Source of the DNA: Diphasiastrum complanatum
Taxonomy: Eukaryota > Streptophyta > Lycopodiopsida > Lycopodiales > Lycopodiaceae
Assembly: GCA_029204225.1 (NCBI GenBank)
Contig: CM055101.1
Span: 45,630,180-45,694,179 of the forward strand
Direction: 5' to 3'
DNA: 64,000 nt
The notes below the pieces were generated by a model. It was not told the DNA's origin. It searched no databases and was given only the letters and a program-made list of their open reading frames with translations. Position 1 is the stretch's first letter. Each line of letters starts with the position of its first letter. A program made the position numbers and the translations under genes. Shown in pieces: positions 45,850 to 57,848 of the stretch.

Positions 45850-48800
45850 ACAACAATTACCATCTAAGGAAATTTAAAATGAAAAATGTACTAATGGCAA
45901 AAGAATTGTACGACGTTGTTACAGGTGCAGAAGGAAAACCCGAAGCAGACGACGCGGCAATTGCCAGATGGAAGCTAAAGGATGGAAAAGCTTTCGCGCT
46001 GCACACTATACAAAGTGCGAGATATAGCTTCCAAGCTACATCTCAGGAAGAAATTCTACTCCCTCAAGATGACGAATGGTGATTCTCTACAGAATCACAT
46101 TAATCAATTCAAGAACCTGCTAAGACAAATGGCCATTGTCGGATCTGTCATAGACGATCAAGACGCAGTGATGCAACTGCTTACAAGCTTGCCAAGTTCT
46201 TATGACAATTGGATGATGATCATCACGACTCGTCCAGAATTGACTCTTTCGAGAGTCATTACTATGTTTTTGCAGGAAGACGCGAAGGAACGAAGCATCG
46301 AGTTCCTCAGCCGATTCTCACGCCTTGTACACCAACAAGAGCATGACAAAGCAGAAGAAGAAGAAAGGCCTAAAGCAATCAAATCCAGACCGGAAACCAG
46401 CTCAGCACAAGGAACAGTCGAATCCGCAGACAAAGAAGAAGCTGTTCTGCAGATACTGCAAATAAAACAACCACAAAATACAAGACTGCCGAATACTTCA
46501 AGCGAAGAACAACAGCAAAGGGTAGTCGAATCAAGTGGAAAATGCAGTTGCAGAAGCTCCACAGCCTATTCAAGAAGCGGATCATGATGCCTTCATGACC
46601 AATCATCAAGGAGCATCTGGCGACAATTCTTGGTTCCTGAATTCCAGAGCCACTCAGCACATGACTAGCCTCATTGGTTGTTTCGAGTCCTATACACCTT
46701 ACAATACTCAGAAATTCGTTCACCTTGGCGACAATAGCACACAAGCTATTAAACGTGAAGGCACTGTAAAATTATGCTTTGCAAATGATCAATCTAAACT
46801 ACTCTCTAAAGTCCGGTATGTACCAAAGTTATCTACGAATTTGCTATCTATAAGCAGAATCACAGATCTAGGACATAGAGTAGAGTTCAAATGTGATCAG
46901 TGTCAAGTAGTTGATAGGACAGGCAAGATCCTAGCACTCGGAAAGAGGCATGGATACTTGTATAAGTTGAGTCATTGCTTTTCTGCCTCTAGTCAGGCTC
47001 TCAGTATTTCAATTCATTCAAATAAAGGTTTACTTTGGCATTATAGACTTGGTCATTTAAATCATGATGTTGTACAACAAATGTCTAGACAATCTATTGT
47101 TCTTGATGTCGACTATCCTCGCGAAAAGGTCGAGTTACCTGTCTGTCAAGATTGTCTAGTTGGTATACAGACTAGGAAACCATTTAAGTCAAGCCATCAG
47201 CATGTTGCTAGATGATTGCTAGATGTTGTACATTTAGATATTTGTGGCCCGATGAAAAATCCTTCGTTAAAGGACACCAAGTATTTTATAACCTTTATTG
47301 ACGAATTCTCCAGAAGGACTATGGTGTACTTCATAAAGAAGAAATCAGAAGCCTTCAACTGCTTCAAAATCTTCAAGGAGTGTGCAGAAAAGGAGACTGG
47401 AAGGACGATCAAGGCCCTAAGGTCAGACAACGGTGGAGAATAAATCTCTGTCGAGTTTAAGGAGTATTGCCAAAGCCAAGGCATTGAGCAGCAATTCATC
47501 ACTCCTTACAGTCCTTAGTCTAATGGCTTAGTTGAGAGGAAGAACTGTACTCTGGTCAAATATGCTAAGTGTATGCTATCGCATGCATCGTTGCCCAAGA
47601 GATTCTGGGCTGAAGCTGTCTCCACTACAACTTACGTCCAGAACAGATGTTCTACCAAGGCCCTCTCAGACAAGACACCCCACGAGGTGTGGACAGGCTC
47701 GAAGCCTTCTTCGAAGAACCTAAGAGTGTTTGGGTGCATTGCCTACGTGCAGATCCCAAAGGACACAAGGAAAAAATTGGACTTCCAAGATCTCAAGACC
47801 ATCCTGATTGGATATACTTCGAATGATAATAATTACAAGTTGTACGATTCTGATACCTAGCAAATCTTGTAGAGCCGGGATATAGTCTCTATCGAGGATC
47901 AGTTCGTCGACCTCAAAGGCAAGGATGTTGCTCAAGAAGAACCTTCATCACCTGCCATTGACACAACAGTCCGAGCTTCTGGCTCAGGCGTATGTATTTT
48001 CGACCCACTTCGAGACAGCGAATCAGATGAAGATGTTGCTGCTACCCAGCAACAAGTCCCAGGAGCGGTTCATCAGTCAAATCTTCCCAGAAGATCAAGC
48101 CGAGTGCGCACACAGCCCACAAGGTATACTCTTGAGTCTGCCTGTCTCTTAATGTAGGAACCGACAACAATCGAAGAGGCACTTAGCCAACCAGACTCTG
48201 ATCTCTGGAGAGAAGCCATGGACAGAGAGTATTCCTCTTTGATCAAGAATCAGACATGGTCATTAGTCGAAGCTCCTATTGGCTGCAATATCATTGATTG
48301 CAAATGGATTTTTAAGATCAAATATAATGCCAACAGAGCAATTGATCGAAGGAAGGCTAGACTGGTAGCACGAGGATTCACCCAGATCCCGAATGTCGAC
48401 TACAGTGAGACTTTTAGTCCAGTCGTCAAACATTTGTCGATCCGAATGCTCTCGTCTTATGCTGCAGCTGCCGACCTTGAAGTACATCAACTTGATGTAC
48501 AAACAGCCTATCTGAATGGAGTTATACAAGAAGATATCTACATGATCCAGCCCGAAGGATACATTCTGAAAGGCATGAAGAATTGTATCTGTAAACTCCA
48601 CAAAGCACTGTACGGCTTGAAACAGTCTGCCAGGGCTTGGTTTTAGAGGATCAACACATTCCTCATTGAACAAGGATTCAAACCAAGCACTGCTGATTGC
48701 AACGCTTATTTGAAGTTAGTGCAACAATCCTTCATTATCATCACCTTGTACGTGGATGATACATTGCTCTTCAGCAACGATACCAATATGGTTAAGGATT

Positions 48801-49767
48801 CGAAACAGATGTTGTTCTCAAAATTCGACATGACTGATCTAGGCGAAGCCCACTTCTGTCTGGAAATTCAAATCCACAAAGATAGAGCAAATCGACTAAT
48901 TTACATCACTCAACAAAGGTATCTTCATAATGTTCTTAACAGATACAATTTGATGAATTGTAAATTAGCTCACTCACCAATGGATCCAGGCCTGCATTTG
49001 TCAAAGGACCAATGTCCCCAGACCAAGCAGGAAGAGGAGCAAATGAGAGAGTATATGTATCGATCGATACTAGGATCTCTCATGTACGCAATGGTCTGTA
49101 CAAGACCAAATATCTCTTTTGTTGTTAGCTCACTCAACAATACATGGCTAATCCTGGCATTACCCATTGGAAGGCTCTTATTCGAGTCATGAGGTATATT
49201 CAAACTACCATGGACTAGTGCATCTGCTATGGAGATGTCAGCAATGACAATCTTCATCAGCTTAGTGGTTATTCTGATGCAAGCTGGGGAGGAGATGCAG
49301 ACAATTGTAAGTCCACATCTGGATTTACATTCTTCTTCAACGACGGTCCTATTTCGTGGAACAGTCGTAAGCAAACCTCTATCGCACTTTCTTCTTTGAG
49401 GCAGAATACATTGTTGCTTCTCAATCTATTATGGGAGCATTTTGGTTGAGGAATTTGCTGTCAGACATCAATCTATATCAATACAGCCTTACAATTTTAT
49501 TTTGTGATAACCAAAGTGCTATTGCCTTATCGGCCAACCCTAGATTTCATTTCTAGGAGTAAGCACATTGAGATCAGATATCACTATATCAGTACATCAG
49601 GGGCAAGGTTCTCGACAGAGAGGTGAGCTTAACGTACTTTAGAACACAGGACATGGTTGTAGACATCTTCACGAAAGCACTCAGTGTTAATGCACACAAC
49701 AAATTTTGTGCATTGCTCACTCTGAAGATCAAGGCATTCACGGATCCAGATCAAGGGGGGGGGGGGG
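45850..49767 (+). pseudogene. Ty1/copia gag-pol pseudogene
   Basis: Gag begins YHLRKFKMKNVLMAKELYDV; its knuckle is CRYC...NNHKIQDC with a stop inside. Protease reads WFLNSRATQHM, where copia has (D)SG(A), so the catalytic Asp is lost. Integrase: LLWHYRLGHL, CQDC, HLDICGPM, RSDNGGE, GLVERKN and LRVFGCIAYVQIP. Reverse transcriptase: CKWIFKIKYN, ARLVARGFTQ, LDVQTAYLNG and the intact box LYVDDTLL. RNase H continues from about 49,200 in shifted frames. Premature stops at 47213, 47516, 47858, 47870, 48155 and 48644 mostly replace Arg or Gln codons. Confidence 0.9.
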
Positions 49768-49768
49768 G

Positions 49769-50644
49769 TGTTGGATTTATTCTCTCTACTCTCCTCAAAT
49801 CCCATTTTAATCTGCATTCATGCTGCATATTTACTAACGTTGTCGCGCAGTCTGCATATTTACACGCAAATTCGCACAAACGAAAAAAAGACGAAAGAAT
49901 CGTGACATTGTGTCCTGTAATATAATGTATATATACTGGATACCATTTGCGTATTGAGGTTAATGAGTGAATGAGTTCATGAGCTGATGAATGAGACGAA
50001 GTAGATGCCTTGTGCATTGATTCTTGATTATCAGCAATAAGGTTTTATTCCATTACAGATTGTATAAGCTTCGTAGGGCACGTGGTTTCGTCCGCTATTG
50101 TCTTATGCTCTACCGCATTATTGACATGTATACATGATATACTTAATTTGATACAGTTCTTTGTTCTGCGTTCAGATATATGTTAATATTTCTATGCTTA
50201 TCATTCATTCTGTCTAATCTTTGTAGTTGTTCTTTCTAGTAATAGACGACTAACATTTAGTCTTGTCTTTCGCAAATCATTCGTGACTGATTATCAGTCG
50301 AGCGCCGTCTAGCTCTTCGCGAATCATTCGCGACAAATAGTTTGTCTTACTATTCACGACAAACCATTCTTCTGGAGCTTCATTCATTTATTAAAGTTTG
50401 GCTACGTAATCAAGAACGACTGTGATTCCCATCACTACCATTTTGTTCGTTCTGATAGACGTAGTCATGCTTTCGGAGAGAGTTGTATAGCTCGTTCCGT
50501 TGCACATGAACATTTTCTGTTTGAGTTCGTTTCTCGTTCGTTTCTTGTTCGAGTTCGTGTCCGTCCTACCTCTTTGAACTTATTTTTTTTTCGTTTCTAA
50601 CATACGACACCTTTTCTCAACTCGTTCATCTCCCTCTCTCCAAC
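49769..50644 (+). repeat. Copia 3' LTR (876 bp)
   Basis: TGTTGGATTTATT...CTCTCTCCAACA with a preceding poly-G polypurine tract. The internal part has several short hairpins around TTCGCGAATCATTCGCGA. Confidence 0.75.
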
Positions 50645-50647
50645 ATT

Positions 50648-51209
50648 GTGCTCTACTGCATTATTGACATGTATATTTTGCTATACTTGATTTGATAACA
50701 ACTCTTTTGTTCTGCATTCAATATTGTTATACTTATTTTTATTCTGTCTGACTTTCTTGTTGCTCAATCTGGTAATCTGTTCTTAGCGAGTTATTATTAG
50801 TCTAGTTGTTGACGACTAATATTTAGTCTTGCCTTTCGCGAATCATTCACGATTTATTATCAGTCGAGCTCAATCTAGCTCTTCGCAAATCATTTGTGAC
50901 TAATAATTTGTCTAGTTGTTCGCGATAAATTATTCTTCTGATGTTTTGTTAATGTTCGGCTACATAATCAGATCGACCGTGATTTTTATCACTAACGTTC
51001 TGTTCGTTTCTGATAGGCGTAGTCATGCTTAGGGAAAGAGTAATATAGCTCATTTCGCTGCGCACGAACAGTCTCTGTTCGAGTTCGTTTCTTGTTTGAG
51101 TTTTGAGTTTGTTTCGAGTTCGAGTTTCGAGTTCTCTTCTTTTTCGTGTTTGTTTTCTTTTTGAGCTATTTTCGTTTCTCACGCACGACACACCCTCTTT
51201 CTCCAACAA
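50648..51209 (+). repeat. Tandem extra copy of the LTR 3' part
   Basis: Starts TGCTCTACTGCATTATTGAC, repeats the segment 50107-50644 with substitutions, and again ends CTCCAACA. It may be an LTR-LTR recombination product or a second truncated LTR. Confidence 0.75.
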
Positions 51210-52204
51210 AACCAGGTACATATTGCACATTTCTTATCCGCTTTATCATCCTGATGGCTAGCTTGACTAGTACCACTCCAAATCCTTTAAAAGATAGTAA
51301 TTGGCCATCAGTTGATCAACTTCATCACCATTGTTCTTATTTTTGGAGTATCAAGTTGCAATATTCAACAAGTCAAGCATTTCTTAGAAACTTGGATGGA
51401 TAACTTGGACATAGAACTCAAAAGATATAGAAGATTATTACTTTGATATGTATGTTGTAAAAATTAAACATCCAAAATTGATCTAATCATAAAATCTAAG
51501 CCAACAATGAATGCAACTTGCTTCTAAGGTCGAATAAATATCATACATGATTGAAATAACACAAATAGATGTTTATGAAAATTTTCATCAAATTTGAATT
51601 TCTTTGTAAATAGGCCATAAAGCAATTATAAAGTGATCAATAGCATTCAAAACTAGCTACTCCATCACTCTCCAAAACAAATCTAGAGAAAAGAGCAAAA
51701 ATAACATAGTAATTCAATAGAATGATCTCCAATACAATGTTCGACTACTCTAGCCTATTTATGGTCATTAGAGATGACTCTCTCTCCTCTCTCTAGAGAT
51801 ATATAGCATTAAAATTAAAATATGATTCCCACACTACCAATTTTGGTCCAGATGACCAAATTACATCAAATAAAGGTCATTTTGTGGAACTTAAGGTCTA
51901 CTGCTTTTAAGAGTTGTCTAAAAATAGCAAATAGTAGTATTTTAATCAACTAAAACTATGTGGAAATTTTGATGTACCATATGTACAAGTTTGACATCCA
52001 TTTGACCAAAAATAGACAAGCATACTAGTTGAAAGTTTCTCACATATGCTTCATATACTTGTCTTCAAACCATAAAAAGTGAGTAATTATATTGATTTGC
52101 TTCATAGCTTTATGAATTTTTAACATTTCAAGTAAAATGATTGAAAAGTTCTTTTTCTACTACTTATGAGTTTATTGATTCTCTTGTAAGTCCTAAAAAA
52201 AGTC
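51210..52204. other. No gene recognised
   Basis: AT-rich; short ORFs only. Confidence 0.4.
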
Positions 52205-52900
52205 GTCTGAACGAATACAATTTATGAATACATTGAATATTGATCATGGATACTTTAAACACTGATAGGGAATGCTCATAATTTTGATTATGAATATTAT
52301 GACGAATCATCATGAAGGCTTTGAATATTGATTTCGAATGCTCCAAATATTGATTGTGAATATTCTAAATACTTATTGTGAGTACTATGAAATTTGACTA
52401 TGAATACTCTTATATCAATCGTAGTCCTATAATTTATAAATACTTTGATTGTAAATACTATAAATATTGATCGTGATTATGAATATTGATTAGGAATACT
52501 TTGAATATTGATCATAAATATGTTGAACTTTGATCGTGAATACTTTGAATTTATATCTTGAATATATGAATATTGTCTATATGCTTTGAATATTGATCAT
52601 GATGATGCTTTGAATATTAAAACATGAATACTATGAGAACTAGCCGTGAGTGCTTTCAATATAAAAGTAAATTATCTAATACTAACATGAATGCTCTAAA
52701 TATTGATCATGAACTATTTGCCTATTGATTACGAATGTTTCAAAATACTAGTCATAGATACTCTAAGTACTTATCAATTTTTTTTTCTAAATATCAATCA
52801 TGAACATCTTGAATATTCTTAATACTAGAGTAATTAGAATATAAATTATAAATAGTCTGAACATTAATATTGAATATTCTTGATACTGATCATGGTGTGA
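52205..52900. repeat. Degenerate minisatellite, TTTGAATATTGATCATGAAT type
   Basis: Dozens of imperfect copies of a roughly 20-24-bp unit alternating GAATATTGAT with TGAATACT. A second small cluster lies at about 53,390-53,530. No coding signal. Confidence 0.7.
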
Positions 52901-52909
52901 CTCACTCGT

Positions 52910-53150
52910 AGACTATTTCTCTTGCTTCTTCTAAAAGCATTGTCATTGACTCTAATTTCACATGGTCTCCATTCAAGTGTGATATTTTTGTTATAGGGCT
53001 TCATTGACCAACACACAACCACTTTAACATAAACTTTCATACAATTTTTGCACTATTTCTCTTGCTTCATCTAATAGTGTTGCCATTCAATTTTGAATGG
53101 TCTCTACTCAAGTGCGATAGTTTCGCTATAGGGCTTCATTGAACAACACA
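52910..53150. repeat. Tandem duplication of about 140 bp
   Basis: ACTATTTCTCTTGCTTC... to GGGCTTCATTGA(A/C)CAACACA occurs twice (about 52,910 and 53,047) with moderate divergence. Confidence 0.65.
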
Positions 53151-53912
53151 AATTTTGTTTCAAGCCTTTTGAGAAATGACCAGTAGTGATGCTCTTCAAA
53201 AAAAAATGTTGATAAACAAGAACTACCCTACAACTATCTCACGACTTGATCTTTGTGCCCATCAGCCAGAAGAAAGATCGCCACCACCCACTCTTGCTTA
53301 CATTTCATGTGACTTGCAATGGGTTAGGGGCTCCATCATGGCTAGTCGCAAATGAGGCAGAACTCCCTACATGCTGATCTACCTTAATGGCACTCTCTAT
53401 ACTTGTAGTCATGACTACTTTGAACATATATCATGAATTGTTTGAATATATACCATGAACAATTTGAATGTTGATTATGATTACTCAAAATATCGATTGT
53501 CAATACTCTGAGTAGTGAATGTGTTTGATATGAAAGTGTGAAGAATTGCCAAAAATTGGCAAATCTAGCTTGATCAAAAACCATGTAGAATAGTGAGAAG
53601 ATAGAAAAATTTTGGAGCTCATTGGCAATCTCAATCTAGTTCACTATGTACATTGAGTTTTTGTGATCCAAATGAAACCAAATCAATTTCTACCTGTTTC
53701 TCAGGTTGAAGGCCGTACTACAGCCTGTAGTACACACGTGTGGGCTCGGTTTCAATGTTGATCAATGCTTTTGATTGTGAATGCTTGTTGTTTGTCAAAA
53801 TGCCAATCTAGATCAACTTTTTTGTGTCTAGTTTTTTGATAGATTGTTAAGCAAGCATCCAATCAGTCTTGTGGATCTAGAATCAAGTCTCTAAATAGGG
53901 AGTTGGCTTTCA
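53151..53912. other. No gene recognised
   Basis: Intergenic, with the second minisatellite cluster near 53.4-53.5 kb. Confidence 0.4.
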
Positions 53913-54937
53913 TTGGAGAGAAGATTCATGATGGAGAGCTTGTACTTTGCCAACTATAGAAAACTTCACAGTGTATTAGTGGCTGAAGAGTGTAGGATGC
54001 TCCATGCAAAATCTAGGATGGGTTCCTTGTCGTTGCAGGATGGTGATGAGAAAGCCAATTTCTCATTCAAGGGCAAAAAGAAGACCAATGGAAAGAAGAA
54101 GCATCCAAAGGAGGCCAAAGAAGAGGATGATGCATCAAGCTCAAAGGACAAGTCAAAGCAGAAATGCTTCTTTTGTGGAAGGAAGGAGCATTATGCATCT
54201 GAATGCTACAAGAGGCTAAGAGCACAAGTGGAGGAGGACAAACAAGGAAACCTTGCAAAGGAGGAGGAGGAGGATGAAGTAGATGTATTCTTGATGGCAT
54301 CTACATCCTCACCAACAAGCAATAGCAATTCAAGAGACAATTTGTGGATCGATAGTGGGGCTAGCTCCCACATGTCTTGTGAAAAGACTTTTTCTCAACC
54401 TTACACTCTTTCAATGCTGCTAAAAAGTTTGTCTTTACTTCAAATGATGAAGAGTGTAGGATAGATGGTGTTGGTACCATCTCTTTGTGTCTAGAATCCT
54501 CAAAATGCATGGATCTAGAAAATGTCCTTTATGTATCATCAATCACCAAGAATATGCTTAGTGTTGGTCTACTCTTAGAAAGTGGTTTGGATGTCTACTT
54601 TAAGCATGGTGTTTGCTTCATCTTGAAGAATGATGATTGCATTGCAAAGGGATTTAAACATGGAAGACTGTTTAAGTTGGAAGCTAGTGTTGCTTTTGAA
54701 AGAATGAGGTTGGCAAAGGAGGAGATCACTCAAGAGGAGATCTTGGCAAAGTGTGACCTTGCTTGCATTGAGGAGGAGCATCAAAAGGAGGAAGATCTTG
54801 AGGATCAGCCTCAAATCATGAGAGTTCCAAGGGAGTCCTCAATGACAATGGCCAAGGGAGAGGAGGGGTGTTTTCAAAGCAATCTACTATTTTCAAAGGA
54901 GCAAAACTATTTTCAAAGGAGCAAAGTGGGCTCCTGA
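53913..54937 (+). pseudogene. Ty1/copia gag-protease fragment
   Basis: Lys-rich linker, then a canonical knuckle CFFCGRKEHYASEC (CX2CX4HX4C, about 54165-54207), an acidic stretch, and the protease active site LWIDSGASSHMS. A frameshift near 54,430 leads to LENVLYVSSITKNMLSVGLL and GRLFKLEASVAF. The Asp-Ser-Gly triad is intact, but the frame is broken and the rest of pol is missing; the sequence runs into tandem repeats. Confidence 0.85.
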
Positions 54938-55146
54938 GTTTTTTCAGGTGCTTTGGAAGCGTGGATCTGTAGCATGGATCTGTAGCGGGTGCATCCAAGG
55001 TATAAGGTATAGAACATGTTTTTTCAGGTGCTTTGGAAGCGTGGATCTGTAGCGAGTGCATCCAAGGTATAAGGTATAGAACACATTTTTTCAGGTGCTT
55101 TGGAAGCGTGGATATGTAGCAGGTGCATCCAAGGTATAAGGTTTCT
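54936..55146. repeat. Three-copy tandem repeat, about 65-80 bp
   Basis: Each unit reads TTTTTTCAGGTGCTTTGGAA, then GCGTGGAT(C/A)TGTAGC, then GGTGCATCCAAGGTATAAGG. The first unit has an extra internal ATGGATCTGTAGC. Confidence 0.85.
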
Positions 55147-56600
55147 AGGTGTTTTCAAGTGTCTCTTGTCCACGGGCCTGTCCACGGATTTCTTGTGTTG
55201 TCCACGGGCTTGTCTAGCACGTTGCTTTAGCTGTTTTTCAGTCGCATCCAGCCTTGGTGTCTTGGGTTCACTCCTATACCAGTTTTTGTCAATTGTTAGA
55301 TGATGTTTGCGTAGATACTGCAGCTGATATGACAAGGATTAGGCATAAGTAAATCATGCTCTTCAGGCTATTCAAAGATCAGATGTTGTGGTTTTGGTTA
55401 TTGATGCCATGGACTATGGATTTTAGCATCTTTTAAGCATCCTTACTCTTCGCCTCTTCTTTTAGCATTCTTTTCCACTCCCTTCCACGTTTTCTTGTTG
55501 TCCTCATAAGCTCTTCCAGCGTTGAAGTTCCAATCACAAAGATTTATTACAACAATGCAGGTCACAAGCAGCTGAGTATCCATTCATCTGCACATGAGCT
55601 CATGGGATGATCTTTTGACCAAGCGCCCACTAGTTCTAATGTATCTTGTTGTCTGGAACAAGACCAGGGCACAATCTTCAGCCTTGTGAGGTCTAATCAC
55701 AAAGTTTTAGACCATCAAGTTTTAATACATACCAAAATAGTACACATCCTTCATCAGTGTGTGATGCATAAAGAGACCATGCATTTTATGTCCGGCCACT
55801 TGGACTTCACTATGCATTGAAAACTACACTCAAATGGCTAGTGTCATGTAGACCTAATTCTTGTCTGTCCCATTCCTACCTCCTATACTTGTCACATTTC
55901 TGAATTGATCTTCTTAGCTACTATGAAGCCAAAGCACAATTTTCACACCTGCAGCCCTTTGAAGATCCGCATCAATGTGTATCTACTGTCAGTCACTTTT
56001 CTAAAGATTACAAATCTCTAATAATCATGCTTATGGCTAAGGAATTTCTTTGTCAGAGATCACTCTTCTGATGGAGAGTATCGTTACTAACTAACACATT
56101 TTTGCATTGCAAGTCCAACACACTTTTCTATCTAGAAAGAGGCATAGTTCCAATTCAGATATCAACGCACTTTCTGGAAGCAAAATCAACGCATCTTCTG
56201 CCCTCAAAAGTAGTGCATTGCATCTATGCCATTTTCCAGGTAGTGCAAACCCTAAGATCCATCAAAATGGCCTGTCAGATTCTCTTCTCCGCTGCAAAGA
56301 TGATGGTGTGTAGATCCAATCCAAAGGAGTTGCGTTTTTTGCTGAGCGAGTGCGTGTAGACTTGTGCAGATCGGCTTTTGGCTTGGCAAGTGCGGGAAAA
56401 GCACATGGGTCACGTTTTTTGGCTGGGCAAGAAGAGCACAAGTAGGGCGAATTTTTTTTTTGGGACTTTCCAAGCATTAAGATCCACTATTTGGGCTGAG
56501 AAAATCGGTATAATCAGTGATAAATGTCGGAGGTGGGCTATTACACTACTCGCACAACCATTTTTGGCATTTGGAGATATTAAGATCCATCTTTTGGAGC
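55147..56600. other. No gene recognised
   Basis: Includes a short triplication around TTGTCCACGG(G/A) at 55,170-55,220. Otherwise short ORFs without motifs. Confidence 0.4.
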
Positions 56601-57385
56601 TATGCGAGTACTCAGGTGTGCGAGTCATTTCAATCTATTTCTTACCTTCTTCCGATCTGTGAGCAAGTTCCTCACCATTCAAACAGCTGTGCGAGTACCT
56701 CAAGTAGGTTGGGTGGGTAGGTTCCCCTGTGCGAGTCATTTTTGTTGATCTTGCATCATTACTTCTACGATTCTATTGTGGGGTCATTTTTTGGAGTTGT
56801 GCGAGTAATTTTTGTGTTGTGCGAATCATTTTTGGAGTTGTGCGAGTCATTTTTGTGTTGTACGAGTCATTTTTGGAGTTGTATGAGTCATTTTTCATCA
56901 TGCACGAGTAAGTTCCCGTGTGAGAGTCCTTTTTCACCCTGTCTGTACGAGTCATTTTTCATCGTGTGCGAGTAAGTAAGTTCCCGTGTGCGAGTCATTT
57001 TTCACTCTGACTATGCGAGTCATTTTCCATTTTGTGCGAGTCCTTTTTCACCCTGTCTATGCGAGTCATTTTCATCGTGTGCAAATAAGTAAGTTCTTGT
57101 GTGCGAGTCATTTTTTCACCCTATCTGTGCGAATCATTTTGACTTCTTTTTTGCATCATTCAGATCTGTGCGAGTCATTTAACTTGTTTTTTGCATTATT
57201 TAGATCTATGCAAGTCACTTTGACTGCGAGTCATTTTGACACCCTCAGAAGTTTGTTGTGTGCATCATTTTTTGAATTGTACGAGTCATTTTTTGAGGTG
57301 TGCGAGTCATTTTTTTTGAATTTTGCGAGTCATTTTTTGAATTGTCTGAGTCATTTTGGAGCTGTGCAAGTCATTCCCTGGAATT
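56601..57385. repeat. Minisatellite of GTGCGAGTCATTTTT units
   Basis: More than 20 imperfect copies of a 15-16-bp core, spaced about 16-50 bp apart, often joined by TGGAGTTG or TGTGTTG. The frames through it (YESF.../CESF...) are repeat artefacts. Confidence 0.85.
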
Positions 57386-57848
57386 TACACAGACCCTTTA
57401 CCAACTATAGGAGTGCTCAAAAACTCCCAAAGGAGGTAAAAATAATAAAAAACAAAACAAAACCTATAGAAATACCTTCAAGTGCAAAATCTTTGATCTT
57501 TCCCAAAATAGAACTATCTAGTACTCGCATAGCCTATTTTTGACAAGATCTTGACTTGTTTGATATGGTTCTACTCAAGAAAATCCGAGCTCTTGCAGAT
57601 GCACATTGCACCTAGAATTGTACATATCCATCTTCCATCGCCGACAATTTTATCATGATGAATCTGGTTTGATAGCCTTAGGCACCTCTAGTAGGGAACG
57701 CCTTGGAAGTGTCCTAGTAGGAAGCCATAGATCCATCACGATAAGCTTGCCAAATCTGTCGATATCAACATCCATCACCCATCACCTAAGTGCATAGAAT
57801 ATATGCTAGATCACGATGGCAACAAGTGTAAATCAACAACCTCCGTGA
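57386..57848. other. No gene recognised
   Basis: Region before the gypsy gag. It may contain its leader, but no LTR or primer binding site was identified. Confidence 0.35.

Larger units (their letters stand above)
45681..50644 (+). mobile_element. Ty1/copia retrotransposon, nearly full-length but disabled
   Basis: A truncated 5' LTR (45681-45845) runs into gag, then protease, integrase, reverse transcriptase, RNase H and a 3' LTR (49769-50644) bounded by TGTTGGA...TCCAACA. The domain order is typical of copia. Because the 5' LTR is cut and sits directly against gag, promoter and primer binding site are lost. Many nonsense changes exist (see the pol entry). Confidence 0.85.
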
